DNA of 30,348 bases. Source: a virus. The notes beneath the pieces were generated by a model. It searched no databases. It was not told where the DNA came from and saw nothing but the letters and a program-made list of their open reading frames with translations. A program made the translations under genes and the position numbers. This document shows positions 23,853 through 30,260 of this stretch, in pieces. The stretch covers positions 1 to 30,348 of IMG/VR virus record IMGVR_UViG_3300008117_000651. One strand, written 5' to 3'. The stretch's first letter is position 1. The number at the start of each line of letters is the position of its first letter.

Positions 23853-23903
23853 AGTAACAATCCTAACAATTCTTGTTGTAAATACATAAACAAAATAGTA
23901 AAT

Positions 23904-24104
23904 TCATTTAACAAGTTTCAATGCCCTTTCTTTATTGTAATGTTTTTTTACAATTATTAAAGCCATTTCGTATGCAAATGCTGCTGTATAATGTTTATCT
24001 TCTGTAGCATAATCTTCTTGTCCTTCATACATTATTCCTAATCTACGATGTGTAAGAATTTTATTTTCTAATTCTTCTATAACTTCATCAATTACTTCTA
24101 CCAT
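23904..24104 (-). CDS. Small helical phage protein, 66 aa
   Basis: ATG 24104 with GGAG 7-8 nt upstream inside the end of the resolvase gene. It is acidic, then helical (VIDEVIEELENKILTHRRLG, then YTAAFAYEMALIIVKKHYNK). There are no Cys residues and no known motif. It lies between resolvase and primase genes, followed by 51 nt without a gene. Confidence 0.7.
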   Translation of the reverse strand: MVEVIDEVIEELENKILTHRRLGIMYEGQEDYATEDKHYTAAFAYEMALIIVKKHYNKERALKLVK

Positions 24105-24438
24105 TTATAATCTCCTTTATAAGTTCTAACCAAATTTTGGCTGGCATAGTTGCATACCATTCACCTACATTACCTTTGTTCCTCCGTTTATGTAGGACTG
24201 TACCTGTCCAAGCACCATCGTTTTTCATTTCTATTTCTAATTCTGCTAGCCAACCAGATAAATCCATCTTAGCGTGGTTCTTTATTTCAATAGTGACTCC
24301 TGGAACTCCACTAATATCGCCTTTATCTAGGGTTGCTCCTGCTAGTCTGCGGTCCGCATACTTAAAGCCATTAGCCTTAAGCCAAGCAACAACATCTCGT
24401 TCTGCTTGACTACCTTTGCGTTTGGCTGCACTACTCAA
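24088..24438 (-). CDS. Holliday-junction-resolvase-like PD-(D/E)XK nuclease
   Basis: 116 aa from TTG 24438, 3 nt after the stop of the helicase-like gene; GGAAAT upstream is a weak SD. RKGSQAERDVVAWLKANGFK, then DKGDISGVPGVTIEIKNH gives E13, D41 and the E51-I-K53 pair, the PD-(D/E)XK arrangement of archaeal-type Hjc and phage resolvases. The following segment (KMDLSGWLAELEIEMKNDGA and GTVLHKRRNKG) is also typical. It probably cuts branched DNA in recombination or before packaging. The resolvase label is by family; a VRR-NUC-like nuclease is an alternative. Confidence 0.8.
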   Translation of the reverse strand: MSSAAKRKGSQAERDVVAWLKANGFKYADRRLAGATLDKGDISGVPGVTIEIKNHAKMDLSGWLAELEIEMKNDGAWTGTVLHKRRNKGNVGEWYATMPAKIWLELIKEIINGRSN

Positions 24439-24441
24439 ATT

Positions 24442-25260
24442 TTAATTTCCGTATACTGTCTCTTGCATATATTTAACTTGAACATCATCTAAGTACATAT
24501 TGTCTGGGTTAAAGGCAAGGCTGACATAATTGTTACCTGTCTGGTCTGCTCGTCCATATCTGTTCTTGACTGGGGCTACACAGAGATAGGTCTCGTCTCC
24601 TTGTTTCATTTGTCCTATAGTCAAAACCATTGCTGGTATCTGATTTACTAGACCTTGAATAGCATTACGTGGCTGGCAAGGATAGCCATCAAATCCTTCT
24701 TTAGTATGGTGCAGAACTAATACTGCTGAGTTGGTATCTCTTGCAAGATACTTTAACTCTTTCATAGCAGCACGCATACCTTGGAATTCTTCGTGTCCAT
24801 CCATTGCTATATCCATCAAGTTATCTACAACAATAAGCGTAGGACTTCTACCCCATACAGTTTCAAATGCAGATACTTCTTCATCTAAATCTTTTAGTGT
24901 TGGTGTAGATTCAAATGACCAGAACAAATGATTGTTCATAACCAATACTTCTTCTGCTTGTTTTGGGTCACGCTTTAGTAATTGTTCTGCTGCTTGTTGA
25001 GATATATGACTAGACATTGCTACTAATCGCATAGCCATAGTGTGAGCGTTGGTATCTGCACTGAAATAAAGTGTAGGTACTTTTGCTCTGGCTGCTATTG
25101 CTAATGCTATTGATGACTTACCTGCACCTGGGGTGCCTGCAATCATTGTGATTTCTGCACGGCGCAGAATAATTCCTGCTCGTTCAAACGCCGCAAAAGC
25201 GGGTGGCAATGGTTCGCCACCCACCTCTGCTTTGTTGATGCTACGTTTTAATGTACGCAT
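24442..25260 (-). CDS. DnaB-like RecA-fold helicase ATPase
   Basis: 272 aa; ATG 25260 directly follows the TAA of the upstream gene. Walker A is GTPGAGKSS (42-50), Walker B is TLIVVD (141-146), and a sensor-like strand LVLHHTKE lies at 181-188. A basic NRYGRADQ near the end can supply the arginine finger. Sequence and order fit the C-terminal ATPase domain of DnaB-type replicative helicases without the N-terminal primase-interacting domain, as many phages have. With the split primase next to it, it probably unwinds the replication fork. A related recombination ATPase is the alternative. Confidence 0.8.
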   Translation of the reverse strand: MRTLKRSINKAEVGGEPLPPAFAAFERAGIILRRAEITMIAGTPGAGKSSIALAIAARAKVPTLYFSADTNAHTMAMRLVAMSSHISQQAAEQLLKRDPKQAEEVLVMNNHLFWSFESTPTLKDLDEEVSAFETVWGRSPTLIVVDNLMDIAMDGHEEFQGMRAAMKELKYLARDTNSAVLVLHHTKEGFDGYPCQPRNAIQGLVNQIPAMVLTIGQMKQGDETYLCVAPVKNRYGRADQTGNNYVSLAFNPDNMYLDDVQVKYMQETVYGN

Positions 25261-25719
25261 TTACTTTACCTGGTCTGGAACAAATGTATTCCAGTCTGGT
25301 GTACCCACTCTCGCATAAACATTTTTGCATTTATCCAATGCACCTTTTTGTGCTGCACAGAAATAACCACGGTACATCTTGCCGTCTTTACCTGTTCCCT
25401 GGATTGCTGTCATCTTTCCGTGTGGACAATTGCGTCCACCACCGATTGATGGTGATGATGTAGTTGCCCAACCTTCTGGTGTTGGTTGAGTCTCTACGAT
25501 ACTAGCGCCCAGACTTGCTGCTACCTGTGCTGATGACATAGGTGCTGGGCTAGAGTAGTTTTTTGATGCTGATTCTAGTTCCATTACTGCAGACTTAATT
25601 GATTCCAATGCCTCTGCTACTAGGTTATCAAGTTGGTTTCCTGTTTCGGCACGGACTGTAATTAAACTACCTGCTGCTGACTTTACTGTGATACTGATTG
25701 GTGCTTCTGTTGAAGACAC
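25261..25719 (-). CDS. Conserved phage protein with C-terminal zinc-binding motif, 152 aa
   Basis: GTG 25719 follows AAGGAGAAGATA. The N-terminal half (ISITVKSAAGSLITVRAETG then LVAEALESIKSAVMELESAS) looks like strands plus a helix. A linker of Ser, Pro and Ala follows, then a compact C terminus with CPHGKMTAIQGTGKDGKMYR, GYFCAAQKGALDKCKN and DWNTFV. The Cys/His residues (C-x-H, C, C) could bind zinc. I recall this C-terminal pattern from phage proteins beside helicase and RecB-type nuclease genes. Single-stranded DNA binding is a reasonable guess from context but unproven. Confidence 0.7.
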   Translation of the reverse strand: MSSTEAPISITVKSAAGSLITVRAETGNQLDNLVAEALESIKSAVMELESASKNYSSPAPMSSAQVAASLGASIVETQPTPEGWATTSSPSIGGGRNCPHGKMTAIQGTGKDGKMYRGYFCAAQKGALDKCKNVYARVGTPDWNTFVPDQVK

Positions 25720-25729
25720 TATCTTCTCC

Positions 25730-26497
25730 TTACTCTAGTGGTGTAACGAGACCTTTCTTGTCTCGCCATTGTCTTACCTTCATTGCAAATTGTACTCCCT
25801 TCCAGCCTTCTGCTATGTCTATCCAAACTAATTTGCATAGACCAGTTCCTGCTGGTAAGTGAATGATAATTGCTTTTTCTTTGTTGACTTCTCCCCAACT
25901 ACCACGGGTTGCCGTCTGCACATCATAAGGCAACCCGTTAGCATAGATTGCTAACTGGATTGCTATATTATTTGGATGGTCTATACGACCTGTCTTTATA
26001 TCTGCAATGAATCTTTCACCTTTATATTCAACAAGTCTGTCTGGTGTGCCAGCAATCTTGAATTTATCTAGCACACAGAATTGTTCTATAAAGATTTTAT
26101 TTAGTTGCTTTGTTGTTTCTTCATAGGCTCGGATGTCCCCTGCCCACTCGTCTGGGATAGGTCCAAGTTCCTGTCCCAAATCTAGTTTTTCTGTAAATGC
26201 GTGAAGTGCTGTGCCGATAGTCGCTGCACGACTAGCACCTGCTACTTCCATAGCATCTTCTATATACTTGTTAATAGCCATCTTATCATCTTGCGATGCA
26301 TTGATTGCTAATAACAAATCACTTCGCACTGTTAATCCTATTGCTGCCATACGCATTTTCCAGGCGGTCAATGCTGATGGGTCATCAAGACTGTTGGCTA
26401 TTGTTGTAGCCCTAGTGTAAGCAATTGGCGTACCACCTTTAGGTGGCTTGACCAGTGGTCTTCCATATCTATCACGGTCTATTTCGGTACGTGCCAT
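25730..26497 (-). CDS. RecB/Cas4-type PD-(D/E)XK exonuclease
   Basis: 255 aa; ATG 26497, with AAGGAGAC 9 nt upstream and AAGGAC closer. IGTALHAFTE (94-103) supplies the conserved His and Glu, GTPDRLV (150-156) the first Asp, IADIKTG (164-170) the D-x-K pair, and QLAIYA (181-186) the QxxxY motif. Together they are the RecB/Cas4 nuclease signature. It probably processes DNA ends in recombination and replication. No four-Cys cluster is seen, so no iron-sulfur centre. Its mRNA has a 192-nt structured leader whose loop is complementary to its own SD, suggesting translational control. Confidence 0.85.
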   Translation of the reverse strand: MARTEIDRDRYGRPLVKPPKGGTPIAYTRATTIANSLDDPSALTAWKMRMAAIGLTVRSDLLLAINASQDDKMAINKYIEDAMEVAGASRAATIGTALHAFTEKLDLGQELGPIPDEWAGDIRAYEETTKQLNKIFIEQFCVLDKFKIAGTPDRLVEYKGERFIADIKTGRIDHPNNIAIQLAIYANGLPYDVQTATRGSWGEVNKEKAIIIHLPAGTGLCKLVWIDIAEGWKGVQFAMKVRQWRDKKGLVTPLE

Positions 26498-26689
26498 TGG
26501 GTCCTTGTCTCCTTGTTAGAGAGACGGGCTGATAAAGGAGACTAATCATAAACCAGCCCGTCTTCTTGAGTGAATGGTATCAGACGGAAGGAGATATGAC
26601 ACCATTCGCATCGGCGTGGTTTTGACAATCACACAATCTCCTATGCGCCCAGATGGAATCTAGACGCCTGTGTGGTTGTCTACCAAAAA
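26498..26689 (-). promoter_or_regulatory. Structured non-coding leader with anti-Shine-Dalgarno loops (candidate sRNA or translational switch)
   Basis: This 192-nt stretch lacks a convincing gene and can form three hairpins. H1 pairs 26624-26635 with 26669-26680 (12 bp with one G-U). H2 pairs 26572-26578 with 26601-26607 (7 bp, extended after one mismatch). H3 pairs 26522-26531 with 26554-26563 (10 bp, GC-rich). On the minus transcript the H3 loop shows GUCUCCUU (26542-26535), an exact complement of the SD AAGGAGAC at 26514-26507 of the downstream nuclease gene. The H2 loop shows AUCUCCUU, which can pair with AGGAGAU inside H1. Structure and complementarity are seen; regulatory action is inferred. 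Confidence 0.6.
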
Positions 26690-27157
26690 CTATTGTTCGT
26701 CAGTACTAGTAATGTCTAGTGACCAGTCGCCAACTGTATCACCATCTAGTTCTATAGCAATACCATTTTCTACTATCTGGTATGCATCATCTTCTGACTC
26801 TGCTTCAATATCAGTAACTGTGAATTCAATTCTGCCACTGATTGTCCACAAAGTCTTAAGCATATCTGCGCCAATAGACTCTAGTAGTTCGTTAACATCT
26901 TCTTTAGAACAGGTAATTTCTGTATCGCCTGTTTCATAACGAGCACTAAAGAATTCATATATTTCTTTACGCATCTTATGTTTGTTTTCCCAATGAGTGT
27001 CAATAAGATTTTGTTTTTCTTCTAGTTTTGTTTTCAGGTTATCTTTTTCTTCTATTAATATAGCAAGTGATTCATTAGTAAAAGTATACTTAGTATCTTT
27101 TACTTGGATAGATACTGTTGGTTCAGCACCATTTAACTCAGTGTAATACATTGTCAT
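26690..27157 (-). CDS. Phage protein with central coiled coil, 155 aa
   Basis: ATG 27157 with AAGGAGACAGT upstream; it overlaps the previous stop by 4 nt. The N terminus is beta-prone, a charged coiled coil covers about residues 35-70 (LIEEKDNLKTKLEEKQNLID), and the C-terminal half is acidic (FTVTDIEAESEDDAYQIVEN). No enzymatic motif. The acidity and small size could suit a DNA mimic or an inhibitor of a host protein, but nothing specific supports that. Confidence 0.75.
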   Translation of the reverse strand: MTMYYTELNGAEPTVSIQVKDTKYTFTNESLAILIEEKDNLKTKLEEKQNLIDTHWENKHKMRKEIYEFFSARYETGDTEITCSKEDVNELLESIGADMLKTLWTISGRIEFTVTDIEAESEDDAYQIVENGIAIELDGDTVGDWSLDITSTDEQ

Positions 27158-27393
27158 ACTGTCTCCTTTTGTTTGTTTAATTCATCAGCCATATCTTCTG
27201 CTATCTTGTATGTATCACCAACAAATACTGGTGGTGGAACTTGAACTGTTGTTCTTGTAAAACGTTGCTCGTTATACCATTTACTCCACGCAGAAAAACG
27301 AACAACAATATGTTGATGTGATTGTACAAAACCCTTAGATAGACAAGCATCGTGATAATGTCCACCTGGACTTGTAGTTATATAGTAATCCAT
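27154..27393 (-). CDS. Small phage protein, 79 aa, unknown
   Basis: ATG 27393 with the recurrent SD cassette TAAGGAGACTAACA. It is aromatic and His-rich near the N terminus (DYYITTSPGGHYHDACLSKG, SHQHIVVRFSAWSKWYNEQR), followed by a helical Lys/Glu end. No family recognised. The 4-nt overlap with the next gene indicates coupled translation. Confidence 0.7.
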   Translation of the reverse strand: MDYYITTSPGGHYHDACLSKGFVQSHQHIVVRFSAWSKWYNEQRFTRTTVQVPPPVFVGDTYKIAEDMADELNKQKETV

Positions 27394-27394
27394 T

Positions 27395-27409
27395 GTTAGT
27401 CTCCTTATA
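27395..27409 (-). promoter_or_regulatory. Early-gene RBS cassette (copy 1)
   Basis: On the minus strand TATAAGGAGACTAAC combines the TAA stop of the DUF932 gene with the SD of the next gene. The same 15 nt occur at 28921-28935. Confidence 0.8.
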
Positions 27410-28394
27410 CTGTTAGTAGTTCTAGTGCTCTAATCTTTAGGCTATCAGAGCCACCTGACATAGCCCTGACTCCTGTTGTAGTTCCACTATCTTGTCTGCC
27501 GTGGTCGGCATACTCAATAATAGATTGCCACAAACCGAACTCCGTATCACGGATGTTCTCTTGCGTAGGGCTACTCTCATAGATAGCCCGAGCAATGTTA
27601 CGTGCTGTAGTTGCACGGCTGAGTTGATTCTTTTCACCTTGGCTGAGTAAGTGGTGAGGTGCGTTCTCAATAGTAGATGGTAGTGGAAATACTTTTTTGA
27701 AATACTCCAAAGCCTTATCTCTACTAACTGATTTAGTAATTAAACTGTTGGCAACAGTCTCATATTCTTCAATACTCTCGTAAGATATCTGCATAATATG
27801 TCTGACTTCTTCTAGGTTTAACTTACTATTTGTTGTGTGCTTTAGTGTATAGGTGTACTTGTTATTGTTTCTATACAGTTTGTTTATCTGGTTGGCACAG
27901 AACAATCTTTCAATGATTGGCTTGATGATGACTGAACTGCTGCCATCGTGGCTGGTTCTAGCCAGGATAAATGCAGCGTGTGGGTCATTGGCTACGTTAA
28001 CTTCTGTTGGTAACTGAAGTAACATCCATACCTTTGCTCCACCATCATACTCACCTGCTGCTGCATAGCGTGCTTCGCCTGAATCAATCAGGGAATCTAA
28101 CGCACTAAACAACTCACCGTTTTGAAATACTTGGTAGCGATTACCAACTACTCCTATGTTGGTGACTTCACCGAAAGGTGTTGTCTTGATGACTGCTTGT
28201 TTCTTTCTTACTGGTACTGATAGTGGCTGTCCTGCTCCAGGTATGCTGTAGTCGGCTGTCATTGGGTGCAATGATACTGACCAGTCAAGACCTGCTTGTC
28301 TGGCTACATCTTGTGCTGATGTGGCTGTTACTGCTGTGCCTGACTTGACCCAGTTGGATAGGTTTTTAGTTGGCACACTAGTTGTTACTGTCAT
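27405..28394 (-). CDS. DUF932 family protein
   Basis: 329 aa from ATG 28394, with GGGAGACTA upstream; an in-frame start at 28409 would lack an SD. FGEVTNIGVVGNRYQVFQNG, LFSALDSLIDSGEARYAAAG, KVWMLLQLP and SVIIKPIIERLFCANQ are the segments that define DUF932, a family of phage- and plasmid-borne proteins of unknown function. The fold is mostly alpha/beta. It is in the early operon between DUF4192 and small unknown genes, and its SD lies in the end of the previous gene. An anti-restriction or replication role has no direct support here. Confidence 0.85.
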   Translation of the reverse strand: MTVTTSVPTKNLSNWVKSGTAVTATSAQDVARQAGLDWSVSLHPMTADYSIPGAGQPLSVPVRKKQAVIKTTPFGEVTNIGVVGNRYQVFQNGELFSALDSLIDSGEARYAAAGEYDGGAKVWMLLQLPTEVNVANDPHAAFILARTSHDGSSSVIIKPIIERLFCANQINKLYRNNNKYTYTLKHTTNSKLNLEEVRHIMQISYESIEEYETVANSLITKSVSRDKALEYFKKVFPLPSTIENAPHHLLSQGEKNQLSRATTARNIARAIYESSPTQENIRDTEFGLWQSIIEYADHGRQDSGTTTGVRAMSGGSDSLKIRALELLTV

Positions 28395-28920
28395 TAGTCT
28401 CCCTTTCATAGATTGTATCTATTACTTTGTGATGTAATTGTTCTGACATACTACGAAATAACTTTGGTTCCCATTGAGCATCAAATACTCTCTTGAGTAA
28501 TTTTGCCAAAGCATAATCTGGATTGATGCTTATAACTTCATCAAGCATAATCTTGGCTGTATCTACTGCTGATAATTGATACAGATAACCACAAAATATT
28601 GTGGCTAAAGGAACTGCTTGTTCTTTAGTTACAACTTCGCTTAATAGTTGTACATATTCACCAACAAAATCTATATCTTTTTCTAACTGTACACCCATTA
28701 GAAAGTCTCTGATTTGTAGATTCTCATTGGCTGCTACTGTTACTTGGGCAATGTGTGATGCTGATGGAATTACACCATCTGCTATACCATCAATTGCTTT
28801 GCGGATATCTTCTACAATTTGTATGTTGGTATCCGTATCATTTATTTCATATGTTCTTAATTGTTGTATCATTTCGTCTTGTACTTTCATACGAAGTACA
28901 TCATAGTCTAGGTCTAACAC
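28378..28920 (-). CDS. DUF4192-like protein, 180 aa
   Basis: GTG 28920 with AAGGAGACTAAC upstream. Features are LQIRDFLMG (about residues 88-96), LATIFCGYLYQLSAVDTAKI and LDEVISINPDYALAKLLKRV, the helical C-terminal pattern of DUF4192 proteins that are common in actinobacteria and their phages. It is shorter than the cellular versions, which usually have an extra N-terminal part. Function unknown. Overlaps the DUF932 gene by 17 nt. Confidence 0.7.
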   Translation of the reverse strand: MLDLDYDVLRMKVQDEMIQQLRTYEINDTDTNIQIVEDIRKAIDGIADGVIPSASHIAQVTVAANENLQIRDFLMGVQLEKDIDFVGEYVQLLSEVVTKEQAVPLATIFCGYLYQLSAVDTAKIMLDEVISINPDYALAKLLKRVFDAQWEPKLFRSMSEQLHHKVIDTIYERETNDSNN

Positions 28921-28935
28921 GTTAGTCTCCTTATA
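28921..28935 (-). promoter_or_regulatory. Early-gene RBS cassette (copy 2)
   Basis: An identical 15-nt TATAAGGAGACTAAC; here its TAA ends the 28931 gene and the GGAG serves the DUF4192-like gene (GTG 28920). Confidence 0.8.
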
Positions 28936-29359
28936 GGTATTGGGCTATTGAATTGTAGGTAGATGTAGATACTACCTCATCGTCAGTAAGTTTAAGAATA
29001 CGAAGTGCATTCTCAATCTCATCAACTGTATCTTTATATGTATGTGCATTCATAACTTCGTGTGCACGCTCAGGTTCTTTTGGAAAATCTTTACCACTAA
29101 TAGACAAATCAAAATCAACATTCATAGTTGAGTTCCAAGAACGATAATTAGTGCGTAGATTTTCAGCCTTTGCTACATTATCCATAGCATATTTAACAAG
29201 TTCTTTTTGCCAGGCTAAATATGCTTTGTTGTACTTGGCTTCCAGTTCATCTTGAGCCTTGTATTCAGCCTTGATTACTGCGAGCCTGTTTTCTAATGCT
29301 TTGATAACCCTTGCTGTGGGTATCTTGACATTGATTGTCCTATTATTTCCTCTTGCCAT
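28931..29359 (-). CDS. Conserved actinophage protein, 142 aa
   Basis: ATG 29359 with AAAGGAGACTAT upstream. The N terminus (MARGNNRTINVKIPTARVIK) followed by a long charged helix (ALENRLAVIKAEYKAQDELE) is a pattern I recall from actinophage early operons. A beta segment (VDFDLSISGKDF) and a helical end follow. The long coiled coil suggests dimerisation. Biochemical role unknown. Confidence 0.75.
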   Translation of the reverse strand: MARGNNRTINVKIPTARVIKALENRLAVIKAEYKAQDELEAKYNKAYLAWQKELVKYAMDNVAKAENLRTNYRSWNSTMNVDFDLSISGKDFPKEPERAHEVMNAHTYKDTVDEIENALRILKLTDDEVVSTSTYNSIAQYL

Positions 29360-29379
29360 ATAGTCTCCTTTGTTGGTTG

Positions 29380-29466
29380 TTAGATGTATTGGTATCCACT
29401 ATGGTATGGCAAGTGGCAGCCGTGGTACAACATCATTTCAGGTTTCCCTGCTGATTGACTATACAT
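29380..29466 (-). CDS. Possible 28-aa peptide in the gap before the transglycosylase gene
   Basis: ATG 29466 opens MYSQSAGKPEMMLYHGCHLP and stops at 29380, 21 nt before the ATG of the next gene. Cys and His residues are close (HGCHLPYHSGY), but there is no SD, and the frame lies in an inverted-repeat region. It is listed because the 189-nt gap (29360-29548) holds no other coding candidate except a 16-codon frame. Low confidence. Confidence 0.2.
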   Translation of the reverse strand: MYSQSAGKPEMMLYHGCHLPYHSGYQYI

Positions 29467-29475
29467 ACCAATACA
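29385..29475. repeat. Inverted 11-bp repeat with a third partial copy
   Basis: TGTATTGGTAT (29385-29395) is a perfect inverted copy of ATACCAATACA (29465-29475). A partial copy (ATACCAATT) lies at 29540-29548, touching the end of the transglycosylase gene. Spacing is too long for a terminator; operator-like binding or an attachment-type site is possible. Confidence 0.6.
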
Positions 29476-29548
29476 TTTAGTTGAGCAGTTTTAAGTCATA
29501 CTCAGGACTATCGGCGCTATCGCTGCTTTAGCAGTATGCATACCAATT

Positions 29549-29962
29549 CTAATACCATTTATGCTTACGCCAATGAGACCAAGCAATTGATGGTTTGTCG
29601 TAGCGGTGTTTGATATACGCCAAGCCACGAGCAATCTGCTCGGGCGCAGGCGTTCCTGGTTTCATCTTTAATAACTGTGGTATCCCATATGCTGATGACT
29701 CTGGGTTGGCTGCTGTGTGGTCCCACGCAGATTCTTTACCCCAAAGTTTTAGTAGTGCTCTGTATTCAGACCTGTCCCAGTCTTCATACTGTGCTGAGAT
29801 TAGAGCCTTCGCATAGTATTTGCTTAATGATTTGGTCCACTTCGTTTCTTTGCGAACCTTTTTGCTCTCTTCTTTGGCGTGTATTCCCCAAGAAAGACTT
29901 GGAAATATCACTGATGGCACTGTTAATAGCCAACTCAATAATATGGCATACAATTTTTTCAT
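29549..29962 (-). CDS. Secreted lytic transglycosylase-like enzyme, 137 aa
   Basis: ATG 29962, AAAGGAATTGTTAA upstream. The first 29 residues form a signal peptide or N-terminal anchor (KKLYAILLSWLLTVPSVIFP) followed by a Lys/Glu-rich linker. The domain LLKLWGKESAWDHTAANPES (E77 as catalytic Glu), SAYGIPQ (90-96) and AYIKHRYDKPSIAWSHWRKH is the compact SLT-like domain of actinobacterial transglycosylases. It cuts the glycan strands of peptidoglycan. Its position in the early operon, next to a 33-aa membrane protein and away from the late lysis cluster, is unusual. It may be an endolysin that uses host secretion rather than holin release. Confidence 0.85.
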   Translation of the reverse strand: MKKLYAILLSWLLTVPSVIFPSLSWGIHAKEESKKVRKETKWTKSLSKYYAKALISAQYEDWDRSEYRALLKLWGKESAWDHTAANPESSAYGIPQLLKMKPGTPAPEQIARGLAYIKHRYDKPSIAWSHWRKHKWY

Positions 29963-30060
29963 TTAACAATTCCTTTGTATAGGAAATATCCAATTGCAAT
30001 GAGGTAGAACCAGGAGATGAGCGGTGAGATGTGTGGAAGTTGAGTGATTCCATCTATCAT
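29959..30060 (-). CDS. Hidden 33-aa membrane protein
   Basis: An ATG at 30060 overlaps the preceding TGA (ATGA) and its own TGA overlaps the ATG of the transglycosylase (ATGA again), so it is coupled on both sides. Residues 12-32 (SPLISWFYLIAIGYFLYKGI) form one transmembrane helix with a short polar N terminus and a Lys at the end. Coupling to a secreted muralytic enzyme suggests a pinholin-like or anchoring role. Too short for standard gene callers; the overlaps and membrane segment make it credible. Confidence 0.7.
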   Translation of the reverse strand: MIDGITQLPHISPLISWFYLIAIGYFLYKGIVK

Positions 30061-30260
30061 TTTACCCTGACTATCTCTTTACTGTGGCATATACCTGTAT
30101 CAAACTCAAGGATTTCCCAGTCAGATACATCTTCAACTGCTTCATAGTCAGCATTATCTATGTTCCAGTTTGGGGCTGTCTTCCTAACTTTAGCCATTAT
30201 CCACATTGTGTGCTGGTATACAGGTACATCTTCTACTAATGTGTCACTCATACTTTGCAT
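30057..30260 (-). CDS. Small acidic phage protein, 67 aa
   Basis: ATG 30260 with AAGGAGACAGACA upstream; a second ATG at 30251 is possible. It contains two helical parts (VPVYQHTMWIMAKVRKTAPN and ADYEAVEDVSDWEILEFDTG) and no known motif. It overlaps the 33-aa membrane gene by 4 nt and lies first in a small lysis-like run with it and the transglycosylase. Confidence 0.65.
   Translation of the reverse strand: MQSMSDTLVEDVPVYQHTMWIMAKVRKTAPNWNIDNADYEAVEDVSDWEILEFDTGICHSKEIVRVK

Noticed and set aside
26596-26625. Plus-strand mini-ORF after GGAAGGAG in the structured leader
   Set aside because: Only 9 codons, SD just 2 nt from the ATG, and opposite to the transcribed strand; the SD-like bases are better explained as the complement of an anti-SD loop.
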